DNA of 64,000 nt from positions 817,446 through 881,445 of the forward strand of contig CH003416.1 in NCBI GenBank assembly GCA_000149265.1. The letters are read 5' to 3'. Below the pieces are notes generated by a model. That model searched no databases, was not told the origin of the DNA, and worked only from the letters and a program-made list of their open reading frames with translations. Position numbers and translations under genes: made by a program. This DNA is from Ciona savignyi. Taxonomy: Eukaryota > Chordata > Ascidiacea > Phlebobranchia > Cionidae. Below are positions 1 to 11,200 of the stretch, one piece after another; the first letter of the stretch is position 1; each line of letters begins with the position of its first letter.

Positions 1-79
1 ATATCCTGTAGTAAGGCTTTTCCGTTAGGCCACCTAGCTTTTTAATAAAAGTGTGTAGTTTTTTGACAATTTTTATGTT

Positions 80-127
80 TGTTTTGCAGTCTCTATTACT
101 TGTAGTAAATAAACTATAATTTCAAAA
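80..127 (+). promoter_or_regulatory. 3' splice site in the 5' leader of DUOXA (possible trans-splice acceptor)
   Basis: A pyrimidine-rich stretch ends in TTTTGCAG at 83-89, 38 bases before the DUOXA ATG. No matching donor is visible in the 80 bases to its left. It is either the end of a 5' UTR intron beginning outside the window or a spliced-leader acceptor. Confidence 0.5.
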
Positions 128-2766
128 ATGGTGTTCGATGCTTGGAGGTCACGGGGGGGTCCGACCCAGCACCCTGCAATGCCGACCCCTGTTACTTCTG
201 ACGTACTAGAAGTGGGGTTCATCTTCGCGTTCTGCATCCTTGCATTTTCTTTCGCCCTGATTATCCCGGGGTATAAAGGAATCGCCGTAAGTCACTATGA
301 TTACAAATGTTAGCGAACAGTTTTTATATCGATAACTATTGCATAGTGTTGCAATGTATCGGCGGTGCATTAGTTTTACCTGGAGGCATTGTGTTATGCA
401 AATTGACGTGAACTGAAAACGTCGCAAACGATATTTTGTTATATAGTGTTATTAAAACAAGCTTAAGTAAGTTAAAAATTTAAAGTTATATGTTGGTTAA
501 GCGTTGAAGCTATGCGCGGTAACTATTAACACAAAGCAGAAGTCGCGTGGTGCGTGACAGACGTTGATCGACTTGCTGGGAATTTCCATTGGCTTTGTTT
601 CAACAGAAACTTTTCCAGCAGAACTAACGTTACGTCACAAAATCAACATTTAAACAAAACCTGCCATACTAAGTATAGTGTAAGGTTCCGCATTCGGTTG
701 CGACTTGTCTGGCGTGTCTGGTGATGGTAGTTATCCAAGTTTTAAATAACTTTTCTCAAAGAGGTCCCGATATCAAGCGCTTGGTTATAATACAAAAATA
801 GATCATGGTGGAGTCGTTAGGGATCATACGGTCGAGCTTGATTTTAACGCGTCACCTGACACCAAAGAATGCATTACCTACGTTTTAACCACATGACTTC
901 ATGACAAAAGAGCGTAACTATTTGACGATTTTGTTTTGGATGAATACGTCCCCGAAATTCAGCATAATTTGCGGTTTTGTGATCCTCACCTCAGCAATTT
1001 ATTTTCCCAACATCTTATTTTAAACCCTACTTTTATTTATGCTTTCAGCGGCTGTACTTCGTCCTTCGAGTTGTGATCAGTTTATTCATTGGCGCTTCCA
1101 TATTCCGTAAGTTGCTTTTTTACCTGGAAAACCCTTATAAAGTTGGAAATCACATTTAGTATTAAAATTCCCTCAATTGAATTCAAGGTATTTAACATCG
1201 AATTAAAAGCAGCAACACTGTACTTTTTATATTTTAAAATAAAAATAATAATTTTAAACATGCATCTGCAGTTGGAGTATTGGGCCAGGATTGGGAAAGT
1301 GCCGAAATAGAAACGAAAACGGCATACAAAGCGTTTACCAACACCGAGATACATGCGAAGATTGGAATGAAGATTGGTCTCGGTTCGGTTAACGTCACGC
1401 TGAAAGGTTTGTACTGAAATGGTAAAACCTGATCCTTTAAACATATATAGAACTAAGAATAAACCGTAGAAGACAAAGGGAAATCGGACCTCTATGTATA
1501 TAGCATCGCTCTTCAGCGGTGTGTACTGAATGCCCAATTGTTTACCGGACAATACGTTAGGTATACTACTGCGAGATATTATACGAAAGGTTTTCAATAT
1601 AAGTCCAGAATTTTAAACAATGGTATCACCGGGTACTGTTTGTTAGTTTTTAATACAATTTGTTGGGGTGTAGTTATTTGATCATATGACCTATACCGTA
1701 AAAATTAAAACAATTATTTATGAGAACTTATGTGTGCAGAATACAAAGTTGAACATACAGTCAAAAAGTCTAAGGGCCACTTTATTCATCTTACCGATCT
1801 AGCAATGTTAACTATTAAGACAACCAACATTTATAACTCTTGTTGGTGAAGTTTCTACTCGAACGAAGAGCTTATTCCTAACCCTATTTCCACAGGAACT
1901 CCTGTTTACCAAGTTGTCGGCCATAGTGACAGCGTAAACTTTACCGAACGGATTGATTACAATGAGAGATTTCATTGGGCGTGGAGACAAGGACGCATCG
2001 GCTTTGGACCTTACGGTGAGATTCAAGCTGTAAAGTACAATATTCAGTGTGATTGAGAAAACAAACTTGATAAGTTTTTTTGCATCTAAACCGATGCGTG
2101 CTTGATTGTGTAAAATATAAGGCCCACGCAATTCAACGAAATTTGACCACGATATACTTGTATGACTATATATGGACATGTCAATATTTGTGAACCCACC
2201 AAAGTAATGAAAAACACAGAAGAAAAGGAACGAAAGTAGTTAACTTTCACATAGATTTAATTCCATGTCAAAGTGGCTATATGAAAGGCAGATGTAAATA
2301 TTCGTATTATTTCATCGCACACGCAAGCAATAAAGATATATTTACTTCCATAGCTGGACGTATAAATCAGGAGTTCCGACAGGCGCAATACAGGGGAGTC
2401 CCGCTGCCAATCCAATGGATCGCAGAATACTTCACATTGGATGGGGAGTTGATCCGCTGGGGAAGGTCCTATCGCACGGCGGGATGGTTCACCAATGAAG
2501 TTTTGTGGTATGTTAATATAAACAGGGCCGGTTTTAGGCCGATTTGACCGATTAGATCAAATTGGGCCCCGCACCTTAAAGGGGCCCCGCGCTAGCGGGC
2601 GTCTTTCTGTATTACGAGGTTTAAAATACTACTGAAACGTAAAATAAAAAGTGAAATAATATTCTTTCTCATAATATCAATTTGTTATGCATCGTAACTA
2701 AGTCAAATTTATATTTCTGTGTCTGCCTGTTACGTCATAATGAATATGGTTGCTAAACAATATATA

Positions 2767-2817
<51 letters not shown>

Positions 2818-5800
2818 TATATAAGTGTTTGGAAGTAAAACAATACCGGTATATCGTAAATAGACATCCACATTACCTTTAATTTGTTTTATAGCAAGTA
2901 TTAAATGTCTATTTTTGTAGTTAGTATGTACTGGTATGTATTTTATGATATATAAACACCCATAAATTTTGCTATGAAGAGTAGGGGCCCCGCCATCACA
3001 TTTCTAATTGGGCCCCGCGGTTCCTAGCACCGGGCCTGAATATAAAACAATTAATTGATTACATTGCATCGGGAGCAGTATGGATTGGATGAGATTGCTT
3101 TCTCGCTTTCTAGTTCCTAGTATGAAGTCGCGATAGTTCAGCCGAAAGATCGAAAAGTGCATAAATACAAGGCGTTTAACCAATTATTCTCCCCCATCTC
3201 TCCTATACGCAAACTGACATCAAAAAGGGCTATCACCCAAAAGCCTGTAACAGGAACCCCCCCCTATGTTTTATTTTGCTTTTCAACATTTCCAGCTGGT
3301 ACTTCCTAGTACATCTGGACATTTTTCGCATAAAACAGCTAGGAAATACAGAATCAACAGCTTTGTTTCACGAAGCTCTGCTCTTCTATCACAAAATTTT
3401 CCAGCTAAATGAAAACACGGGCGCGCAGCCAAGCATATGCTTCTAACCTTATAAACATTAAAAATCACTATCATTGAAACTCAGCAAACTACTCATTTAA
3501 AAACCATGAGTAACAGGGTACCTTTCGTCAGATCTGGTTGCGCAGACATCTATTAATTGTTAATACGCCATGTATAGCACGTGGTCCTGGAGATAATTTC
3601 CTGGTTTCAGGACGGTTTTGTGGGCGAATTGTTAGCGTGCCCGATTAATGAACTGGATTTGATTAAAAAAAGGATCATAGCAAAGAAAAAATAGGATAAG
3701 GTCGGAGTTTTGAAATTCAGAAAAGAACAACTTTGGCAAGTTTTTTACTATCTTCACTTACGCACATTACTATATGATGATTATACATCGGTGATCACCA
3801 GACTTATCTCTTATAACAAAAAATGGATTTTAATCGCCATAGAGTTATAGAAGCATATCGATTATATTATATCAATAATGTAAAATATAAAAATAATAAT
3901 ATTAAATATAAAAATAATCGTTAATATAAAGTTATAGTTTATACAAAATAGAAGAAGGCCTGTTTAGTTATTCTGGACTTAAGAATTATTTGTCTATTTT
4001 TTGTATTATTAAATCCAGTTACTACTTTCCCTATGTATATTCGGAATGTATGGAAGGAGATAATTAAGCCGTTTGCATTCTTGGGGGAAATCCACTTGTA
4101 TGAGTTTGCACGTAGTTAAAATCAGATAACTTGTAAGGGAAATTTGTGTGGTATCAATAATTTGTCACTGTTATCGTGAGATACATGTTATTGTTAGATA
4201 CATATTGTTGAGACGAATGAGCCAACAATCCAATTACAGAAGCAATTTAAATGTATATACCTATACGATAGAGTTTTAATTTTTGTTTAACTCAAAACCA
4301 GTATTTAGTAAGATAGACTTTTTTCATGATGTGTCTTAAACCAAAAACACACGAGTCTGTATACGAGACGATTGCACTAACCGTTCGGCCACACAGTCGC
4401 TGTTTAAGAAAAATACAAAAAAAATTGTTTTGACTTTTAAGGGTTTTTTGTTTTTTATTGGCGTTATACACAGAAAAGAATTGGCGCTATATTTTTTTAC
4501 CACAAAAAATAACTATATTGGAAAGCAAAACAATAAAATAAGGAATAGCAACAAAAAAATACAAAAAGTGCTAGGTACAAGCTGATACAACTCTCTATGC
4601 CATCTAGTGTCCATAATGACCAGACTCGACTTTCTTTAGGACGGCGGTTCCGGTTTGGTTGATCGCAAACATTCTGTCCGGGGTGGTGCTCTTCTACGCT
4701 GGCTGCATGTTCATGCTTACATCGGCCTTTATGTTTGTCAGCCTTATCATATGGTCTACCATCAAATGGGGTTCACAGCCACTCACCATTCCCTTCGAAG
4801 ATGCTGTATTAAACCCACATTACGGTGCAAGTTTCTGGTTGGTTCTCGCTGGCGGTGAGACCAAATTTTTACTTTTATACGCCTTTAATAATTGTAAAAA
4901 TATGAAGATCTATTTTTTAATATACATAAATAAAAAACAATTGCCAGTATATTAAATTGTCTTCCTTTATATAGGAATTGTCTCATTTTTGTACGGAGCA
5001 ATTATCGTGGCAATGGACTGGTTTTTGCCCCAGGCCATCGCCGATTTCTTTGGAAATGATGTGTTGCAAGACAGCGAACAGTTTTACCACAAAAAAGAAG
5101 AGCAGGATGAAAGTCCATCAGGTTATTATCCCCGACGTGTATTGAGTTTAATAAAATAGCTGATAAATAAAATAATGGCTATGTATATAAAGTGCATATT
5201 ACCTGAAAAAAACGGTCAATTACATAAACCCATCTCTCCATCAGTATCTGTACATGTATTACTTAATGCTAAGGTTTGTGAAAGATGATGAAATTATTTT
5301 TGTAGGACGATATATATATTATTATTATCAAGTACCCCAGTAGTAAATATGTATGTTATTCTTTAGGCATTCAAGGACGGAAATCAACTGATCGTAAAGG
5401 CATCAGCGGAGTTCAACGACGGGTAATTAGCTGTTTCTTCAAATATATTTGGTAGATATCCGATGGTTGGTCAACACTTACCTGGTTTAGATGCCGTCGT
5501 CGTCAGTCGAAAGGCTGGGTGACAAAACTAGTTGTTAGCAATTCGGTACTGTCACTGAAAAAAAAACTTAGCTTACATTTCTTAACCCTTGTGGATTTGG
5601 TTGTTAAAACTCTGCATCGAGACGTAATTTATGCTGCATTAGCTCGATCCGTTACCCAAACTCGAACAATAACCAAACTATTTTACCTTCGATGCTGTTA
5701 GCTATTAGATTAGTTTTCAATATCACGTTTGTATTTTAGCTGTTAATAAAAATGCTATGGCTGTGTACTTTTAACGCAATAAATCTGACGTCTATACTGT

Positions 5801-6235
5801 GCCTCACAGCTTTTTTTGGTTATTCTAACAGTACATATATCACAGCTTGCAGCCACCACTAAAGTTGACCACATTTCACGTAACTGGGCGAGCAGAAGAC
5901 GAAAGGCTCGTGCGACAATGAGAAAAGACTTGCACCTCGATGAAGATATTCAGGAAGAAGCTCGGGAAGACAATGGCGGGATCGTTTACACAAATCATGC
6001 CTTTGAAGAGGGATCGAGCTTTGATTCAAAAAGGGCACCACATTTGGAAGAGGGGCAACCAACAACTCATAACGACCTGGATGATTATGAACCGGCTGAA
6101 GATCTTCGAACCCCCAGCTCTGTCATCGTGTATGAAAACGAAGGATATGAAGACGCTGCAGAGGCTTTGGCAGGTCGTGTGGCAAAAGAGTCGTGTGCCA
6201 ATGCTTACGAAACTTTTGCCACAACGCCAATGTAG
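128..6235 (+). CDS. DUOXA: Dual oxidase maturation factor (DUOXA), complete, 9 exons
   Basis: DUOXA proteins carry dual oxidase (DUOX) out of the ER and stabilise the active H2O2-producing complex. Exons read from GT/AG sites and phase: 128-286, 1049-1106, 1272-1406, 1896-2015, 2354-2507, 4640-4854, 4975-5121, 5367-5422, 5846-6235; together 1434 nt, 477 aa, in frame throughout. About five membrane segments are visible: residues ~28-48 and ~55-75, then two from exon 6 and one spanning exons 6-7. The extracellular loop has the family's 'YKAF' and GLGSVNVTL stretches and two sequons, NVT (~113) and NFT (~132), at places where I recall vertebrate DUOXA1 having NIT and NET. The cytosolic tail (exons 8-9) is long and acidic with several Tyr motifs (VYTN, VYEN, DYEP, AYET). 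The exon 7 donor (GTTATT) is weak. In vertebrates DUOX lies head-to-head with DUOXA; here that would be left of the window and cannot be seen. Confidence 0.93.
2523..3038. mobile_element. hAT-like non-autonomous element (MITE) with perfect 8-bp TSD
   Basis: The 516-bp element begins CAGGGCCGGTTTTAGG and ends CTAGCACCGGGCCTG. The termini are imperfect inverted repeats of the CAGG(G/C)CCGG type. The 8-bp direct repeat AATATAAA flanks it exactly (2515-2522 and 3039-3046). Subterminal GGGGCCCCGC-type motifs recur near both ends (around 2567-2592 and 2983-3018). The core is AT-rich with a TA microsatellite (about 2760-2815) and has no transposase ORF. It lies in intron 5 of DUOXA. The 8-bp TSD and terminus form place it with hAT. 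Confidence 0.85.
2760..2815. repeat. (TA)n microsatellite
   Basis: About 55 bases of nearly pure TA inside the hAT-like MITE. A second, shorter TA tract lies at about 50468-50502 in the intron of the 7TM gene. Confidence 0.95.
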
Positions 6236-6502
6236 AGAGTGAAGCAAAGACTTTTGAAAACAAAGTACTATTGTTGATACGACAGGAAATTTTAGGTATT
6301 CCTATTTAGCTACGGAAAAAACACAATTGCAATGAATATTATTGCGATGAAACTCGTTAGCCACCTTTTGTTATACTTCTGTGACCACAATCCCTGTAGA
6401 TATATATCCTAATATTTAACTGAATCAGTTAAAGTACAAATATTCCTGATGACATTTTAATCCTGAGAAGAAATGGGTATTTTAACAATGAAAATGTTTT
6501 AA

Positions 6503-6622
6503 AGTACACATTACGGCCGGCAAATACAACCAGAACCAAATTACGTAAGCTACCACAACCAACGTTTCGATTGGGACGGAAATGTCTACGAGGCACCACA
6601 TGCGGTTAGGCTTACGCTTTAA
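6503..6622 (+). other. Possible alternative terminal exon of DUOXA (Tyr-rich ORF)
   Basis: Downstream of the DUOXA stop lies a short open frame ending at TAA. It reads NYVSYHNQRF followed by NVYEAPHAV, close in style to the Tyr motifs of DUOXA exon 9. A candidate acceptor (ACAACCAG, just before the AACCAAATT) has phase 1. A phase-1 candidate donor exists inside exon 9 (GCAG|GTCGTG near 6174), so a splice would stay in frame and replace the last residues with this tail. The donor is weak. It could equally be chance ORF in a 3' UTR. Confidence 0.25.
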
Positions 6623-7660
6623 AAAAGGGGATCGAAAAATTTTAAAGATTTCCGGAATGTTATGGCATTTAATCCATAAACAAGGTTAACGGTACCATTT
6701 GTAGCATTTTACTCTACCTTGTAATCTAAAAAACTGTTCACATTCAAATGTTATAGACCCACTGCAATTTTGTAGTTTGCTATACATATTGTAAGAACTT
6801 TTGTTAAATACTATTTATATTTATATAAATATATATATACAATATTATTAACTTTTGTTATGTTAATCCTATTTGGTCAGCTGTTGTCACATTTAATTAG
6901 TGTCTTGTCATCACTACCGGTGACCTTTTTTATGGATTAAAAGGAAAGTTTAATTAAGGAAGAAAGGAATTCGATTCTATTCTCTAAAACAAATTGAACA
7001 TTGATTTTTGAATCGATTCAATCAAAGTAACAATATATATCTACACGCTTATGTTACAGGTTAAATTATTAATGCCGATGTTTCCCTGTTCTAGTTTTCT
7101 TTATTGCCGTTATTCATGTACATTAATATTTAGAATACCTTTCTGTGTATTCTTTATTCGCTATCTGGGCACTTAGACTATGTGTAATGATTGTCAGCAG
7201 CTTGTACAGTTAGAAACACGTTCTCCTATATACTATATTAAATGCCGACACGGCTAAAAGTGTAAATAAATGCTTTATGTGCAGTCAATACATACCTCGT
7301 GTTGCATTCCATAGAAATAAGTATAGCATATATATTGTACGGCATATCCTCGAAATACGTTACTGATGTGGCCATTAGCATAATCAGCCATCGGATAAAA
7401 GCTCTAAGTACATGAAAGAAGCTAAAATAAGGTTTTCACGCTTGAGTGGTAGGTGTGGAATAATTTCCCGCTCTTACAAAACAACAGTCAATGAGCGCTC
7501 AGAAATATGATACCTATGTAATTATTAAACGGTTTCTTTTGTTGTGTTCAAGAGAACGCGTAGATAATTCTAACCTTAAAAAATGACAACAGCTGCATCT
7601 GTTGCACTCCTTGCAGCTTCAACCCCCTTTTTCAACCGTTAACCTAGATGTTTCCTCGAT

Positions 7661-7760
7661 CACGTGATCTCAGACCACGTGATGTAGTAAATCGATTTTT
7701 TAAGGCGTGGACGCCTGCTTGCAGAAGTTAATTGCATTATATATATGCTGCTGCGCTTAA
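7661..7760 (+). promoter_or_regulatory. Candidate upstream promoter of ATP1B: paired E-boxes and TATA-like tract
   Basis: Two identical CACGTG hexamers at 7661-7666 and 7676-7681, 15 bp start to start, are followed about 55 bp later by a TATATATA tract (about 7739-7746). CACGTG is the site of bHLH-Zip factors such as USF/MITF/MYC. The ATP1B leader acceptor (8245) lies about 500 bp downstream. That this is the promoter is inference. Confidence 0.3.
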
Positions 7761-8234
7761 CTTTTACTATCATTTGTTTAGTCTTCGTCCTGTGGTGTAT
7801 TGTATTGTTGCGACTTAAATTCGACGATAGCCTACGGCATTTAATTATTTGTTATACGCGTGGAAGCTTTCTGTTAGGCCAATAATCAAATAGGCGAAAG
7901 TATAGAAAAGGCGTCCTGTTTCTTTCTGTTTGCAAGAAATACAAACAACCTTGCCTATATGTACAACAACAACTAAGGTTATAGATTGTACTAAATAATC
8001 AGTTCATGCAGAGTATCGCATTAAACGGCAACCGCCAAAAACAGAAGTTAACTTCCCATAAGCTTATTAGTGTGTAGCATTAAATTACACCCGTTTGTTA
8101 TAATATTGGATTTCAGGCAAGACACCGTGGTACACTCTGTTGGCTTACGTTTAAAAATGTAACGGTATGCAATCAAACCGTTGATTTACATTTGAAAAAC
8201 AAATTTTCAAAACTGTATTAACCCATATTATATG

Positions 8235-8285
8235 TTGTTTTTCAGTGTTCATCAAGAAAATTTGAACAAACGGTAGGTGGTAAGC
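8235..8285 (+). promoter_or_regulatory. 3' splice site before the ATP1B exon 1A ATG
   Basis: TTGTTTTTCAG ends at 8245, 40 bases before ATG 8286. It fits a 5' UTR intron or a spliced-leader acceptor. Confidence 0.45.
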
Positions 8286-11200
8286 ATGTCCGATACAAAA
8301 GATTCAGATAGTGATTCTGGCACCGGGAGATGTGCAGGCTGCATGGAATCAACATCCGAGAAGTTCCGTGGTTTCCTCAACTTCTTGTGGAATCCGGAGG
8401 AGAAGACTGTGCTTGGACGTGGCGGCAAAAGCTGGGGTAAAATGTTTTAGCTAAATTTTATTACAAATAGAATTTTTTTTTAATAATGATGATTTATGAC
8501 CTGCTGTGGAAAATCAATTGATGGGTTTAACTTAAACAGTAGCGAAGTCTCATAAATCATATACTGGTTTAACACACTGCAATAGCTATGATAGTATGAC
8601 TATGACACATAAGAATCTGACAAATCTACATGAGATTAAGCTATAATGTGAGTTTTGCTATCCGGAAAAATAAAACCTGAATGAAGTATATTTGTGTTTT
8701 TAAGATCTCTGGTAAAAAAATAGAAATTTTGACTTTGGCATACCTTTAGCTAAAGCTTATTATAAGTGTGTGTTTGAAAAAACATTACCAGTATATATAA
8801 AAATAAATACTGATAGAAAGCAGAAACGGGGTAACTTTTCCCATAAGACAAACCGCAAAACTGCTACAGAGCAGTCATCTCTTTTAAATATATTATACTG
8901 TAAAACACATTTTAAAGTACTTTATTAGATTGGAACCCGGAATATCTTTTTATAATGTACATGGTAGATAATAAATATGTACTAGTATCTTCTCAAAACA
9001 CTTATATATGATATAAATTCAAGAATGGCATGCCGGTATTTTGATTATTACAGTGAATGGAAAACGCAGGGGCTGCTTTGACACCTAGAATCATCAGAGT
9101 AGTTTTTGCCTCTTATTAAGTTTGGTTACCAAAGAAATTGTAGGGTGTCGTTTATGTTACGAGTTACATTTATTTTTAGTGGTTAAGTTATCCACTGGGT
9201 TCAACCCATTAATCTACTAGTTTCAAGCAATACCGGTATCTGTTTAGTGTCTTGTGTAAATACTTATGCTAAAGCCATGTTTTAAACCCAACATCTTTTT
9301 GGCCTGTTAATGGTTTGTAAATCAATTTGTTCAGTTTCTTTTCCGTATAATTAGGTTGCAAGAACATTTTCCATGGAATCATTGTCTCACTTTTTAAAAC
9401 AATTAAAAAAAAATAAGATATTTTTCTACAGTTGGAGTGTTAAAATAAAAGTTTGGGGTAACAATTTTTAGGGTCGTGCTAAGTGTGTCGGTTAACTCTG
9501 GAATGATAAACTAATTTTTTATAAAGGTCTTTTAAGAAACCTTAATTGTAAACTGACATCGCATTGCAAAATAATGGTAAATCCATTTTTCTTGTTAGTT
9601 AACTATTATTAATATATAGGTAAATCCACAGCTTTATCCTGATTTTATCAAGCAAACATAGTTTTATTAAACCAGAGATTAAATTTTAACTTCATCTTCT
9701 AACTATTAATCATTAACCAAGATAAATTTAATGTACCATACTTTTAATCAATAACAACGATAAGGTTACAACTTCTGAGAAATTGTTTTACTGTTACTCA
9801 TATAAGAGTTTTAATAATCAAAACGAAATGGGTTTTTGCAATATCTTATATGGAAATTTAAAAAATACAAAGTACACAGATGTAGCATTCACATTTTTAT
9901 TGAAAGCAGGAAATGACATGTGTTGTTTATGCATATATGACATCATATTGATTTACTACAGGATGGCATGGTTGTGTTAAGGAAAGCGTGCGTCATACCT
10001 GCTAGTTAACCAAACGTTTTACACATTCAATTTGTTAAATGGCTACATTTTATGCACCCTGTGTTAGTTTGCTATCCTGATTTATATATGGGAATTGTCA
10101 TCCCCACGCTACATTGTTGTATGATCATTAAACTTTAGTGGTTGGGTCTTTAAATTAGTATTAGCTTTACATCGTCTTGTTATGCCCTCATTTTATAGCA
10201 TTCCCACAAAGACGTATTTTTCGTGGTAATATAACAATCCAGTACAAAAGTAACTGTGCCTGTACTTATTTAAGGTAACCAAACCTATAGTGACAGTGCG
10301 TGATGCGATTAGATCCTCTTATAGTTTAACACATAAACTTATTACATAAGACTCATTTATGTTTGTACAGCGCCGAAATTGGTGAACTTTGTAATGCGAA
10401 CCGAATCGTTGTCATTCTGTGACGCAACGTTTTTAACAATCTTACTTTAAAATATTCCGGGCCGTAACCTCCAAAATGTATAGGCATAAACCTATTAAAA
10501 CCTATTAGTCATGCTAAATGCATTTATATGTTAAGTCCATTTTTACTTAAATATATAGTTATCATCTAAACGAAATGGCGACAATGGAATTTTAAACTAT
10601 GACGTCAATCTCGCGTCTTACGTAACTGTCTCGTATAACTATCGTAATTTGTCAGTGTCCTCGAAGCTGTCCGGCATAATCTAAGTTTTTTGGTTGGTTA
10701 ACTGGCCCAATATGCCTATAAAATGCTCGCGTACATAGACTAATTAAGTAGTATGATAACACAATAAAATATAAAAACTCTGACTTACTCCGCATATTTA
10801 TCCATTCCACGTCTTATTAATATTCGACCGCTTTCGTCCTCGCCGGTTTCACATGAACCTAACCAACTTTATTTTCTTTTCCGTATATTTTATTCATTAA
10901 GTTTATTGGTTCTATTCTGTACACCTTTGCGGTTTCTTCTTTACACATATGAAATTCGCAAAAACTCTTTTATAAAAGAAAAGAAAGAATTTAATCGCTC
11001 TGTTGCCCTTTGTCCAACACTCTATCGCCCAAGGGCATCGCCGCTCGATACTTGTTGAAACATAGCAATTTTAGCAGATTGCTTTTCTTTCATATAATGC
11101 TTTCTAATTCGCAGCGTCCCATTTTCAATGTTGCTAGCTGATGGATTAATGTCTCGTTGTTGGTAATTAGTTGTAATCATCGATTACCGGGCAGCGGCTT

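Larger units (their letters stand above)
6236..8285. other. Intergenic between DUOXA and ATP1B
   Basis: AT-rich sequence. It holds the 3' flank of DUOXA (a distant AATAAA at about 7265) and the presumed promoter side of the ATP1B long-leader isoform. Apart from the Tyr-rich ORF and the E-box pair listed separately I see no gene. Confidence 0.6.

Noticed and set aside
4325-4405. Antisense tRNA-like sequence (read on - strand TGGCCGAACGGTTAGTGCAA)
   Set aside because: No foldable T arm or box B was found, so it was not called as a tRNA or SINE.
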